This document shows, piece by piece, positions 49,746 through 60,183 of a DNA stretch of 64,000 nt (position 1 is its first letter; each line of letters opens with the position of its first letter). The notes under the pieces are model-generated. The model had not been told where the DNA came from. It was given only the letters and a program-made list of their open reading frames with translations, and ran no database searches. Source of the stretch: Chitinophaga pinensis (GTDB taxonomy: Bacteria > Bacteroidota > Bacteroidia > Chitinophagales > Chitinophagaceae). The stretch lies in NCBI GenBank assembly GCA_945865645.1, contig CAMBEI010000006.1:1-64000 (forward strand), in the 5' to 3' direction. The translations under genes and the position numbers were made by a program.

Positions 49746-51368
49746 ATGCCAGTACAAACCACATTAAATGCTCCATTTAATGCATTAAAGAAATTAGGAT
49801 TTTCATTATCTAATCATATTAATTACCAACTTAGTTCGCATCAATTAACCGAGCAATCCATTCAGCGTGGTGATGGTATTTTAAACAATACTGGCGCCCT
49901 TGTAATTAATACTGGAAAATTTACAGGCCGCAGTCCAAAAGACAAATTTACAGTTAAAGATGCCCTTACAGAAACCACGGTTAATTGGAATGATTTTAAT
50001 ATCCCTTTGGAAGAAAAATACTTTTTTCAGTTAAAAGAAAAAATGTTGGCCCACTTAAATGATAAAGAAGTTTGGGTCCGAGATTGTTATGCCTGTGCCG
50101 AAGAAGCTTATAGACTAAAAATTAGGGTAATTAATGAAAACCCTTGGAGCAATTTGTTTTGCTACAATATGTTTATTCGTCCAGAAGAAAAAGACCTTTT
50201 TGCAGACCCTAGTGGCGAAAATTTTGAACCAAGTTGGCATATTATACAGGTTCCAAGTTTTAAAGCCAACCCAGCAGTTGATGGTACCCGTGCAGAAAAT
50301 TTTTCCGTAATTAGTTTTACACATAAAACCATTTTAATTGGTGGCACAGGTTATACTGGCGAAATGAAAAAAGGTATTTTTACCATCCTAAATTTTGTAT
50401 TACCTATCCGTGCGGATGTGTTAAGTATGCATTGCAGTGCTAATATGGGAGACGATGGCGATACGGCGATATTTTTTGGATTAAGTGGAACTGGTAAAAC
50501 CACACTGAGTGCCGACCCTACCCGTAAACTAATTGGTGATGATGAACATGGCTGGACCAAAGACAGTGTTTTTAATTTTGAGGGGGGGTGTTATGCAAAA
50601 TGCATCGATTTAAGTGTAGAAAAAGAACCTGAGATTTACAATGCCATTAAGAACGGAGCATTAGTTGAAAATGTAACTTTTATTGAAGGAACAAATAAAA
50701 TAGATTTTAATAGTAAAAAAATAACTGAAAATACAAGGGTAAGTTATCCATTGTCTTATATCAGTAATGCACTTGAACCATCAATTGGAAATATCCCAAA
50801 AAATATTTTCTTTTTAACCTGCGATGCCTATGGTGTTTTACCTCCTATCAGCAAATTAACATCGGGACAAGCTATGTATCAATTTATTAGCGGCTATACG
50901 GCAAAGGTAGCAGGTACAGAAACTGGTATTACCGAGCCTAAATCTACCTTTAGCGCCTGCTTTGGCGCACCTTTTTTACCTTTACATCCAGCACAGTATG
51001 CCGAGATGTTGGGTAAAAAAATGCAAGATCACAAGGTAAATGTATGGATGATAAATACAGGCTGGAGTGGCGGAGGTTACGGTGTTGGTCGGCGAATGAA
51101 GCTTAGTTATACAAGGGCTATGATAACTGCAGCACTGGAAGGTAAACTTGATCAAGTTTTATACGAAGCACATCCAATATTTGGCATGATGATGCCTGAC
51201 GAATGCCCAAATGTCCCCTCCGAAATTTTAAACCCACGAAATACCTGGGCCGATAAAGTGGCGTATGATGCCATGGCTAAAAATTTGGCTGAGCAATTTA
51301 TCAAAAATTTTGAAAAATATGCAAGTGGGGCAAATGAAAAAATTTTGGCATCTGCGCCAAAAGTCTAA
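49746..51368 (+). CDS. pckA: Phosphoenolpyruvate carboxykinase (ATP)
   Basis: TGKFTGRSPKDKFTV, SMHCSANMGDDGDTAIFFGLSGTGKTTLSADPTRKLIGDDEHGW, GWSGGGYGVGRRMKLSYTRAMI. Confidence 0.99.
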   Translation: MPVQTTLNAPFNALKKLGFSLSNHINYQLSSHQLTEQSIQRGDGILNNTGALVINTGKFTGRSPKDKFTVKDALTETTVNWNDFNIPLEEKYFFQLKEKMLAHLNDKEVWVRDCYACAEEAYRLKIRVINENPWSNLFCYNMFIRPEEKDLFADPSGENFEPSWHIIQVPSFKANPAVDGTRAENFSVISFTHKTILIGGTGYTGEMKKGIFTILNFVLPIRADVLSMHCSANMGDDGDTAIFFGLSGTGKTTLSADPTRKLIGDDEHGWTKDSVFNFEGGCYAKCIDLSVEKEPEIYNAIKNGALVENVTFIEGTNKIDFNSKKITENTRVSYPLSYISNALEPSIGNIPKNIFFLTCDAYGVLPPISKLTSGQAMYQFISGYTAKVAGTETGITEPKSTFSACFGAPFLPLHPAQYAEMLGKKMQDHKVNVWMINTGWSGGGYGVGRRMKLSYTRAMITAALEGKLDQVLYEAHPIFGMMMPDECPNVPSEILNPRNTWADKVAYDAMAKNLAEQFIKNFEKYASGANEKILASAPKV

Positions 51369-51433
51369 AAATTACTAACTAACTAATTATAAAAAAATCT
51401 ACGAAATTTTTATAAATTTTTTTATAAGTTATT

Positions 51434-52093
51434 TCAATCAAACTGCATCTCTGGTATTTCTCCATGCACAATTAATTTACCTGCAGTTTTAGCCATAATT
51501 TCTTCCACAGAAACACCTGGAGCTCGCTCCATTAATTTAAACCCATCTTCGGTAATATCCAATACGGCTAATTCAGTTACTACTTTTTTTATACAATGTT
51601 TACCGGTAAGTGGTAATGTACAGGCAGATAATAATTTACTTTCGCCTTTAGGATTAGTATGCATCATGGCCACTATAATATTTTTTGCGCTAGCAACTAA
51701 ATCCATTGCCCCACCCATACCCTTAACCATTTTACCAGGTATTTTCCAATTGGCAATATCGCCGCTATCACTAACTTCCATGGCTCCCAGCACAGTAAGA
51801 TCAACCTTCCCAGCACGTATCATTCCAAAGCTTAAAGCACTGTCAAAAATTGATGACCCCGCTAAAGTAGTAATAGTTTGTTTTCCTGCGTTAATCAAAT
51901 CGGCATCTTCTTCTCCATCAATTGGAAAAGGACCCATCCCTAATAATCCATTTTCACTTTGCAACACAACGTTGATACCAGCAGGAATATAATTAGCTAC
52001 CAATGTTGGTATACCGATGCCTAAGTTAACATAGTAACCATCTTTAAGTTCCATTGAAATACGTTTTGCAATTTGTTCTTTTGATAGTGCCAT
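51434..52093 (-). CDS. 3-oxoacid CoA-transferase subunit B
   Basis: KDGYYVNLGIGIPTLVANYIP...LQSENGLLGMGPFP...GGAMDLVASAKNIIVAMMHTNPKGESKLLSACTLPLTG. Confidence 0.95.
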   Translation of the reverse strand: MALSKEQIAKRISMELKDGYYVNLGIGIPTLVANYIPAGINVVLQSENGLLGMGPFPIDGEEDADLINAGKQTITTLAGSSIFDSALSFGMIRAGKVDLTVLGAMEVSDSGDIANWKIPGKMVKGMGGAMDLVASAKNIIVAMMHTNPKGESKLLSACTLPLTGKHCIKKVVTELAVLDITEDGFKLMERAPGVSVEEIMAKTAGKLIVHGEIPEMQFD

Positions 52094-52119
52094 TGTTAAT
52101 GTGATAATGTAGTAATTAG

Positions 52120-52821
52120 CTAATCAGTTAATTTCTTTGTTGTTCTTTGCTCAATCCTTTTCTCATAATCTTTTCCCTGAAAAATACGATGTACATAAAT
52201 ACCTGGTGTATGAATTTGATTGGGATCCAGTTCGCCAGCGGGCACAAGCTCCTCCACTTCAGCAATCGTAATTTTTCCTGCCATGGCCATTAAAGGATTA
52301 AAATTTCTGGCGGTATCCTTAAAAATCAAATTGCCTTCCGTATCTCCTTTCCATGCTTTTACAATGGCAAAATCTGCATCAAAGGCATATTCAAGTAAAT
52401 ATTCTTTGTCATTAAATATTCTTATCTCTTTTCCTTCGGCAACTTCGGTACCTACACCAGCGGGTGTAAAAATGGCTGGCATTCCATAACCGGCGGCCAT
52501 GCATCTTGTAGCCAGTGTTCCCTGTGGTATTAATTCCACTTCTAATTCGCCGCTTAATAATTGTCTTTCAAACTCAGCATTTTCACCTACATACGAAGAG
52601 ACCATTTTTTTTACTTGTTTTTTTTGCAACATTAAGCCTATGCCAAAATCATCAACACCTGCATTATTAGAAATGCACGTTAGGTTTTTAGAACCTTTTT
52701 TAACTAACGCTGCAATACTATTTTCTGGAATACCACATAGTCCAAATCCGCCCAACATAATAACGGCATCATCATTAATATCAGCGATAGCATCTACGGC
52801 ATGATTATATACTTTATTCAT
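52120..52821 (-). CDS. 3-oxoacid CoA-transferase subunit A
   Basis: IMLGGFGLCGIPENSIAALV...ISNNAGVDDFGIGLML...GVGTEVAEGKEIRIFNDKEYLLE. Confidence 0.95.
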   Translation of the reverse strand: MNKVYNHAVDAIADINDDAVIMLGGFGLCGIPENSIAALVKKGSKNLTCISNNAGVDDFGIGLMLQKKQVKKMVSSYVGENAEFERQLLSGELEVELIPQGTLATRCMAAGYGMPAIFTPAGVGTEVAEGKEIRIFNDKEYLLEYAFDADFAIVKAWKGDTEGNLIFKDTARNFNPLMAMAGKITIAEVEELVPAGELDPNQIHTPGIYVHRIFQGKDYEKRIEQRTTKKLTD

Positions 52822-52822
52822 A

Positions 52823-53185
52823 TTATAAAGCCTGTGAAGGACTTATTTTAAAATTTTTATTTCGCTCTGCATGGGTAACCATACTATCAAGCATTTTTAT
52901 AAATAACGGCGTATTAGATTTATAATATGCATAGCTGTTGTAAAAAACAGCCTTCGACACTTTGTGTATTGCAAATATCTGTGTTTGTAATTTTAAATTT
53001 TCTTCAACATCATTTTTTGTTGTATCCTTTTTAATATATTCAGTTGTAAATGCATCGGCCTTAATAACATCCCATAAAATAGCTTGCATTTTTTCGGATT
53101 TTAAAATACCTAAAGGCGTATGATTATTGTTTGTACAAGAAATTGTTAGCACCAATCCAAAAATAAAAATGTATTTAGTTATCAT
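52823..53185 (-). CDS. DUF4296-like lipoprotein
   Basis: Signal with lipobox TISC; short helical protein adjacent to DUF4835. Confidence 0.7.
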   Translation of the reverse strand: MITKYIFIFGLVLTISCTNNNHTPLGILKSEKMQAILWDVIKADAFTTEYIKKDTTKNDVEENLKLQTQIFAIHKVSKAVFYNSYAYYKSNTPLFIKMLDSMVTHAERNKNFKISPSQAL

Positions 53186-54099
53186 TTTAATTCATCTTTA
53201 TATTTGGTAATATTAGTAATATCTAATTTTTGCAATAGTTGCGAAGCTCTTGATTTATCTTCTTTCGATGCTTTTGAAAATATTTTTATCAGCTCATTTG
53301 ATTTTCCCTGAAAGAAAAACTGATTAATCATTTTATTCGGATTATCATTATTAAAATTATTCAATAAATTTAATACATTCAATAATTCCAAACGCGCTGC
53401 ATTTTCATCTTCATATAATTTATCTATCCCTAAGCGATAATAATTATAATACACATCATGCATAATGGCATAGCGACTGTTCAGCATATTTTCAACAAGC
53501 CAATAACGGTTCCGTATTCCATCAAAGGCTTTCCAGCCCGAAATACCTCTGCCATCAGGAGCATTGTTTACAATATTTTGCGCTTTCTGAAAATAAACAT
53601 CCCCGCCACGTGGCGAAAAAGAGGCATAGTCAAATGCCAATACCATGTTGGCATAATAAGCAATAATGGCTGTTAAATTAGAAACTAACGCATCAGTGCC
53701 GGATATCCTAGTTTCATTAAACTCTAGTTGCTGAAACTCCGCATATTTAAAAATTACATTATCATCTTTAAAATTAATAATCGGCGATAAATAGGAGGTA
53801 TTAAAAACTGGACGAGCCGCTTGTATAGTTATGGATGCATTATACACATTTAGGTCGGCAGTGGGTTGCAGATTTAATAAAAAATTACATTCAATTCTTT
53901 CTCCCAACTGAAAATTATCTATAGTCCATTTACGGGTATTAATAAAAGTATTTAATGCGGTTTGCAGCGTACGAAATACATTTTGATTCACCGTAGTTCC
54001 TACCTGATTGCTTACCACTGTTATATTGGCTTTTAATTCCTGGGCTGTAGAAATTTTAAAAGCAAGAAGCAAAACAAGTAATGAATTAATTTTTCGCAT
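53182..54099 (-). CDS. DUF4835 family protein (type IX secretion-associated PorD-like)
   Basis: ANITVVSNQVGTTVNQNVFRTLQTALNTFINTRKWT...FAYDYASFSPRGGDVYFQKAQNIVNNAP-like pattern (here LAFDYASFSPRGGDVYFQKAQ). Confidence 0.82.
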   Translation of the reverse strand: MRKINSLLVLLLAFKISTAQELKANITVVSNQVGTTVNQNVFRTLQTALNTFINTRKWTIDNFQLGERIECNFLLNLQPTADLNVYNASITIQAARPVFNTSYLSPIINFKDDNVIFKYAEFQQLEFNETRISGTDALVSNLTAIIAYYANMVLAFDYASFSPRGGDVYFQKAQNIVNNAPDGRGISGWKAFDGIRNRYWLVENMLNSRYAIMHDVYYNYYRLGIDKLYEDENAARLELLNVLNLLNNFNNDNPNKMINQFFFQGKSNELIKIFSKASKEDKSRASQLLQKLDITNITKYKDELK

Positions 54100-54265
54100 A
54101 AAATGATTGAATGATCGTATTTATAATATCAATATTATCTTATTAAAACTATACATCGTAAGTAATTTATCAAAAATAGTGATTTTGTTACTGCCATCTT
54201 ATGGTAATTAAAATTAGAGATGGTTTGATTAAACTTAACAAATTTGTGTTGCAAAACATAAAAAG

Positions 54266-54291
54266 ACCCGTAACATTTAAATGATACGGGT
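54266..54291 (-). terminator. Intrinsic terminator downstream of rpoZ-like gene
   Basis: ACCCGTAaCATTTAAATGaTACGGGT; U-tract TTTTTATGTTTT on minus strand. Confidence 0.75.
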
Positions 54292-54340
54292 TAAAATTAT
54301 GACATCTTAACTTAATGAGATGCTAAAATATATTGAGCAA

Positions 54341-54682
54341 TTAACTAAATAAATCTTCATCGTTTCTACGGAAATAAACTTTATCTTCCATAAATTCTTG
54401 AGTAGCCAATAAAGCTGGATTTGGCATGCGCTCATATGCTTTTGAAATTTCAATTTGCTCTTTGTTCTCATGAATTTCTTCCAAGCTGTCGGTATGGCTC
54501 GCAAACTCTTCTAGCTTATTATGTAATTCTTCTTTCAAAGTAATATTAATCTGATTTGCTCTTTTTGCAATAATGGCAATAGATTCATAAAGATTTCCTG
54601 TTTTTTCTTTAATATCAGATAATTTTTTGGGTTCTACTACACTGCTAGTATTAGCGCTTAGTTGACGTCTGAGTTTGCTCAT
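54341..54682 (-). CDS. rpoZ: DNA-directed RNA polymerase omega subunit-like protein
   Basis: NLYESIAIIAKRANQINITLKEELHNKLEEFASHTDSLEEIHENKEQIEISKAYERMPNPALLATQEFMEDKVYFR; Bacteroidota omega-type, adjacent to bamD. Confidence 0.8.
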   Translation of the reverse strand: MSKLRRQLSANTSSVVEPKKLSDIKEKTGNLYESIAIIAKRANQINITLKEELHNKLEEFASHTDSLEEIHENKEQIEISKAYERMPNPALLATQEFMEDKVYFRRNDEDLFS

Positions 54683-55481
54683 ATTTAATTGCTTTTATTT
54701 GATTTTGACTTAAATTACTAAAACTTTCTGCTTCTTTTAATAGATTACTTTCTGGATAACGATCTACAAAATCTTGATATTCTCCGATAACTTTCTCAAA
54801 ACGTTCAATCTGTTTATCTAGAATACTTAACTTTGCAAATTTATAATATGCTTTTACCGTTTTTATTTTATAAGTATCTCCTTGTAACGATTCGGGATAG
54901 TTATTGGTTAAATTGGTAAAAGCAATTGCTGCCGCCCTGAACTGCCCCATATCATAATATAACTCTGCTGATCGATATTCCTTTTGTTCTAACTTGGCTC
55001 TACACTTATCAATAATTACCGATGCTTCTTCAATGTGTGCCGAACCAGGGTGTGTATTTATAAAAGTCTGCATCATACCCATTGCCCTAACCGTATTTAC
55101 CTGTTCTAACTCCAGCTTAGGCGATTGATTATAAAAGCAATAAGAACGCATATAATCAACCTCCTCCGACTTTGTACTATTCGGAAAGACTTCTAAAAAC
55201 CCTTTAAACAGATTTTCTGCATCTTCATACATCTGCATATAGTAAAAACAATAGGCATCTTTAAAATATAACTCTTCAAATTTTACTGATCCTTTAAATA
55301 CAGGGAACAGCTCTTCGTACAATTGTTGAGCAACCTTATATTTTCCTTTACCATAATACTCATCTGCCATTTTTAATTTATACTCGTAGTCTTTACTTTT
55401 AGTAACCTTATTATATTTATTACAAGAAGATGCAAGTAGTACAAAAGCTACTAGTGTTAAAAATGTTTTGATGAATGTCAT
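54651..55481 (-). CDS. bamD: Outer membrane assembly lipoprotein BamD
   Basis: MTFIKTFLTLVAFVLLASSCNKYNKV lipobox; YYGKGKYKVAQQLYEELFPVFKGS...GFLEVFPNSTKSEEVDYMRSYC TPR pattern; start moved inward from 55682. Confidence 0.9.
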   Translation of the reverse strand: MTFIKTFLTLVAFVLLASSCNKYNKVTKSKDYEYKLKMADEYYGKGKYKVAQQLYEELFPVFKGSVKFEELYFKDAYCFYYMQMYEDAENLFKGFLEVFPNSTKSEEVDYMRSYCFYNQSPKLELEQVNTVRAMGMMQTFINTHPGSAHIEEASVIIDKCRAKLEQKEYRSAELYYDMGQFRAAAIAFTNLTNNYPESLQGDTYKIKTVKAYYKFAKLSILDKQIERFEKVIGEYQDFVDRYPESNLLKEAESFSNLSQNQIKAIKYEQTQTSTKR

Positions 55482-55578
55482 AAAGGATTGCGAAATTAAT
55501 ATAAATAACTCAAAAATGGCTTTAAATATACAAATACCCAAAAAACTAAAGTTAATGATTTGATAAATAAGCCATTGG

Positions 55579-55631
55579 AAATTTTTAATAAATAGCCCCC
55601 CGGTTATCGGAGGGCTATTTATTAAAAATTT
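55579..55631. terminator. Long terminator hairpin
   Basis: AAATTTTTAATAAATAGCCC..CCG-GTTAT-CGG..GGGCTATTTATTAAAAATTT: 20-bp stem, one mismatch, 3 more bp. Confidence 0.85.
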
Positions 55632-55641
55632 GTAATATATA

Positions 55642-57288
55642 TTAATCACACTTAATATCAACGGTGTTCTTATCTCCTGCACCTACTTCGCAATTAGTTG
55701 TTACTCTATCGCCGCTAATACCTTCTTTTTCGATAAGGTAAATTTTAACACTTTCTACTCTTTTTTGGCAATTAGCCTGTGATCCTTTAGAAGCTTCAGG
55801 GTATCCAAAAATAGATATTTTACAATTTGGATTTGCTTTTAATATATTAGCAACGGTGGCTAACATTGCTTTGTTTTCTGTTGATAATCCACTTGCATTT
55901 ACTTTATAAATTAAAGCTGGGTAATCACAAGGACAAACAATAGAAACAACCGCTGGAGGAATTTTACAACATTCTGGATCTGGACATTTTCCTACTCCAT
56001 CAGCATTTACCGGCTGACATTCAGTTGGAGTAATCAGTTGCTTATCCTTACAATCTGGCACACCATCACCATCTGTATCTTTTGTTACACCATGAGTATC
56101 AACAGGACATCCTGCAGGTGTATTTGGCTCTCTGTCTAAATGATCGCATACGCCATCTCCATCTGCATCATTACAATCGCTTTTTGGTATTTTAACATTA
56201 CGGTGATTTCTCAACTCATCATAAGCATAATTCAAAGGATTAACCCACCATAGCGGCTCTACAGATTTTGCTCCTAAATTTACATTTAATCCTAGTGAAA
56301 CGTAATTATATGAATCAAAATCACGTGTTAAAACGGCATCTCCATAAGCCTGCTCCGCCCAACGTTGGCCATCAAGTAAATCTGTCTTAACAATAGTGAA
56401 TCTATCTTCAAGTGCTAGATTAATTCTTTTGCTCAACTTAATAGCAACCCCTGCAAGCAATGTTCCTGAAGGTTTTAAAGTATTATCACCTAAAACAGGA
56501 CCACTTTTTAATTCATTCTCAGCAAGGGTTTCGTATGTTTTATCCATGCCGGCTTTTAAAGATTTTAAAATATCTTTTCTGTCTTTGTAAGCCGGACTAG
56601 CTAAAGAATTAAACAAAGTGCTGTAATTTTTTCCACTAGCATCTAAAGCATTTACCATAGTTTTAAACCATGATAAACCTATACCGCCACCACCATAAAT
56701 AACGATACCTGTTTTTTGTTTATGAAAACGTATATTATTTAGGGTTACAATTCCCTGCAAGCCAATGTCCTGCATATGTACTTTGTAATTATAAAAAACC
56801 TTATCCTGTTTTAGCGATGTATTACCAGCACCATCAGTTAAAATTAATTGTCCGCTAGCAGTTCTTAATGGAGAAAAATACCTTTGCCCAGCAGCTAAAT
56901 TACCACCCCAAGCTGGATTTTTACCAAAGTTGCTGGCGGCTTTCCAGTTTAAACCTTTACCTGATGCATTTAAATATTGTAATCTTAGAGAAAAAATATA
57001 GCCAAAAGCCTTACGCACATGAGCCGAAAAACCAAATGTAGGGATTACAGCAGATACATCTCCGCTTGCTGTAAATACTCCGGCAGAAACACCCACTTCC
57101 ATCATATTACGGGGCTTAGCTGGAAAATTATAAGTACTGTTCCAAAATTCATTTTGTTGATTCATCCTTTTTGCAGGAATTACTGAGGAATCGTAAACAC
57201 TACCAGCACCGCCTACTTGTGCACTAGTTACTGATGCTAAAAGCAAAAAACATAGGCCTAATAAAATTTTTGTCTTAGGGATTTTCAT
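55642..57288 (-). CDS. OmpA-like outer membrane protein with thrombospondin type 3 (calcium-binding) repeats
   Basis: Signal peptide; DADGDGVCDHLDREPNTPAGCPVDTHGVTKDTDGDGVPDCKDKQ; C-terminal OmpA-like region. Confidence 0.85.
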   Translation of the reverse strand: MKIPKTKILLGLCFLLLASVTSAQVGGAGSVYDSSVIPAKRMNQQNEFWNSTYNFPAKPRNMMEVGVSAGVFTASGDVSAVIPTFGFSAHVRKAFGYIFSLRLQYLNASGKGLNWKAASNFGKNPAWGGNLAAGQRYFSPLRTASGQLILTDGAGNTSLKQDKVFYNYKVHMQDIGLQGIVTLNNIRFHKQKTGIVIYGGGGIGLSWFKTMVNALDASGKNYSTLFNSLASPAYKDRKDILKSLKAGMDKTYETLAENELKSGPVLGDNTLKPSGTLLAGVAIKLSKRINLALEDRFTIVKTDLLDGQRWAEQAYGDAVLTRDFDSYNYVSLGLNVNLGAKSVEPLWWVNPLNYAYDELRNHRNVKIPKSDCNDADGDGVCDHLDREPNTPAGCPVDTHGVTKDTDGDGVPDCKDKQLITPTECQPVNADGVGKCPDPECCKIPPAVVSIVCPCDYPALIYKVNASGLSTENKAMLATVANILKANPNCKISIFGYPEASKGSQANCQKRVESVKIYLIEKEGISGDRVTTNCEVGAGDKNTVDIKCD

Positions 57289-57521
57289 GATTATTATATT
57301 GTATATTTTTAAAATATGAGTGTGAATACGATAAATATGTACTAATTAAACTCAAAGGTAACTTATGGATTATAATAATCAAAGTTATTTTATTATTTCT
57401 TTACATTTGAATTAAACTTTTTTGAGTTTAATTGACAAGGTAACGTAAGGATTACTTTCAGTAGTTTTACACAAATAGTCTATCTGTACCAACTCATAAA
57501 TAATAGTATGTAATTAAACGC

Positions 57522-58484
57522 ATGGAATTTATCAATAAAATTATAGGAACCGAACTTAAAACTTTTGAAAAAAAGTTTGGAGAAGCTGTTAAAAGCGAAA
57601 CGCCTTTGCTAGATACGATTATGAAATACATCATAAAACGTAAAGGTAAACAACTTCGCCCTATGTTTGTTTTATTAAGCGCAAAGCTTCATGGCGAAAT
57701 AAATGAAAGCACTTATCGCGCAACAGCCTTAGTTGAACTTTTACATACGGCTACATTGGTACATGACGACGTTGTTGACGACTCACTTGAACGCAGAGGT
57801 TTTTTTTCGATTAATGCATTATGGAATAAAAAAATTGCAGTGCTTGTTGGTGATTATTTGTTATCCAAAGGATTATTATTAGCAACCTCAAATGATGATT
57901 TCCGGCATTTGCATATACTTTCTGATGCTGTAAAAAAAATGAGTGAAGGCGAGTTACTGCAATTACAAAAAACCAGAAAATTAAATTTAGATGAAAAAAT
58001 TTATTTCGAAATAATTAAAAATAAAACAGCGTCATTACTCTCCTCAGCATGTTCTGTAGGAGCTTACAGCACTAGTAAAGACGAAGATGCTACCGAAAGA
58101 ATGAAAAATTTTGGAGAAAAGGTAGGTATCGCATTTCAAATTAAAGACGACCTTTTTGATTATGGAAATGATAACATTGGTAAACCTACGGGTAATGATA
58201 TAAAAGAAAAAAAACTTACCCTGCCATTAATTTACACCATAAATAAGGTAGATACATCTTCAAAAAGAAAGATCATTTATATAATAAAAAATGAAAATAA
58301 AAATCATAAAAAAGTAAAATTTGTTATAGATGCAGTTACGGAAGCAGGTGGCATTAAATATGCAACTGAGCAAATGAATAAATACAGAGATGATGCACTC
58401 GAGATTTTAAATAGTTGCCCCAAAAATGAGGCAAGAAATGCGCTAGAAGAACTTGTACGATTTACTACAGATAGGAAATATTAA
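57522..58484 (+). CDS. Polyprenyl synthetase family protein
   Basis: KRKGKQLRPMFVLLSA, LLHTATLVHDDVVDDSLERRG, GIAFQIKDDLFDY. Confidence 0.96.
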   Translation: MEFINKIIGTELKTFEKKFGEAVKSETPLLDTIMKYIIKRKGKQLRPMFVLLSAKLHGEINESTYRATALVELLHTATLVHDDVVDDSLERRGFFSINALWNKKIAVLVGDYLLSKGLLLATSNDDFRHLHILSDAVKKMSEGELLQLQKTRKLNLDEKIYFEIIKNKTASLLSSACSVGAYSTSKDEDATERMKNFGEKVGIAFQIKDDLFDYGNDNIGKPTGNDIKEKKLTLPLIYTINKVDTSSKRKIIYIIKNENKNHKKVKFVIDAVTEAGGIKYATEQMNKYRDDALEILNSCPKNEARNALEELVRFTTDRKY

Positions 58485-58485
58485 G

Positions 58486-60183
58486 ATGAATAAACGTTGG
58501 AAAATATTACAAACAGATAAACAGAAAACAGAAACTCTACAACAATCGCTTAAAATAAATTATGCGCTATGCAGCATACTAGTGCAACGAGGTTTTGATA
58601 ATTTTGATAAAGCAAAACTATATTTTAGACCTCAATTAAGCAGTTTGCACAATCCCTTTCTGATGAAAGACATGCATAAAGCTGTATATCGCATTATAAA
58701 TGCCTTTGAAAAGAAAGAAAAAATATTAATTTTCGGCGACTACGATGTGGATGGAACAACAGCTGTGGCTTGTATGTATAAATTTTTATGCCATATTTAT
58801 GAGCCTGCCCTATTGGATTTTTATATCCCCCACCGATACAAAGAAGGTTATGGTGTAAGTAAAATCGGTATTGACTTTGCAAAAGAAAATAAATTTTCCT
58901 TAATTATTTCGTTAGACTGCGGTATTAAATCTATTGACTTAGTTGCTTACGCAAAAGAAATAGGTATTGAATTTATTATCTGCGATCACCATTTACCCGA
59001 TGAGCAAATACCAGCAGCAGTTGCCATTCTTAACCCAAAACAAAAAGAATGTCAATATCCATATAAAGAACTTTGTGGCTGTGGTGTAGGATTTAAATTA
59101 ATAACTGCACTAGCACAAGAGTGTAACATTGATGAAGCCCATTATCATTGTTATTTAGATTTAGTTGCTATTGCAATTGCAGCTGATATTGTGCCAATGA
59201 CAGGTGAAAATAAAATACTAGCCTATTATGGATTAGAAAAAATAAACAAGTTTCCTAATACAGGTGTAAAAGCTCTTATATTTTTAAGTAGTATTTTAAA
59301 AAAACTCACCATTACTAATGTTGTATTTATTATTGCCCCAAGAGTAAACGCCGCAGGACGTATGGATGATGCAAAAAAAGCGGTTCAATTATTTATTGAA
59401 GATGATTATACAAAAGCATTGGAATTTGCCGAAATGCTACACACCGATAATGCCGAACGTAAAGTAACAGATATTAGCATTACCTCCGAAGCATTAGAAA
59501 TAATTAATACAGATATTTCACTTCAAAATAAAAAAACAACGGTTTTATTTAGAGAATACTGGCATAAAGGAGTTGTAGGTATTGTAGCCAGCAGGTTGAT
59601 AGAAACTTATTATCGGCCAACAATAATACTTACACAAAGTGGCGATATAGCATCAGGTAGCGCTAGAAGTGTGCCTGGTTTTAATCTACACGATGCTATT
59701 GATGCTTGTAAAGAATACCTATTGGTATATGGAGGGCATTTTGCAGCAGCAGGTCTTTCTTTATTGCCTGAAAATATTGAAGCATTTACTAATAAATTTG
59801 AAGAAGTGGTTTCTAAGACCATTCCCGAACACCTGTTAATTCCCGAAATTATTATTGACACAGAAATTTATTTTTCCGATTTAACAAAAAACTTTTACCA
59901 AATCATTGGCCAAATGGAACCTTTTGGACCCGAAAATATGAAACCGATATTTATTGCAAAAAATCTTCGAGATAACGGTAAATCTAAAATTGTAAAAGAA
60001 AAACATATTCGATTTGTGGTAAAACAAAATAATCTAACATTTAACGGAATTGGATTTAATCTTGCCGAAAAATTTTCATTATTAAAAAAATCATTCGACC
60101 TTGTTTTTAGTTTAGATGAAAATGAATACAATGGAAATGTTAGTTTACAATTAATTGTAATTGACCTACGTAGTAGCGATTAA
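58486..60183 (+). CDS. recJ: Single-stranded-DNA-specific exonuclease RecJ
   Basis: ILIFGDYDVDGTTAVACMY, SLDCGIKS, ICDHHLPDEQIPAAVAILNPKQ, GGHFAAAGLSL; start moved to MNKRWKIL. Confidence 0.96.
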   Translation: MNKRWKILQTDKQKTETLQQSLKINYALCSILVQRGFDNFDKAKLYFRPQLSSLHNPFLMKDMHKAVYRIINAFEKKEKILIFGDYDVDGTTAVACMYKFLCHIYEPALLDFYIPHRYKEGYGVSKIGIDFAKENKFSLIISLDCGIKSIDLVAYAKEIGIEFIICDHHLPDEQIPAAVAILNPKQKECQYPYKELCGCGVGFKLITALAQECNIDEAHYHCYLDLVAIAIAADIVPMTGENKILAYYGLEKINKFPNTGVKALIFLSSILKKLTITNVVFIIAPRVNAAGRMDDAKKAVQLFIEDDYTKALEFAEMLHTDNAERKVTDISITSEALEIINTDISLQNKKTTVLFREYWHKGVVGIVASRLIETYYRPTIILTQSGDIASGSARSVPGFNLHDAIDACKEYLLVYGGHFAAAGLSLLPENIEAFTNKFEEVVSKTIPEHLLIPEIIIDTEIYFSDLTKNFYQIIGQMEPFGPENMKPIFIAKNLRDNGKSKIVKEKHIRFVVKQNNLTFNGIGFNLAEKFSLLKKSFDLVFSLDENEYNGNVSLQLIVIDLRSSD

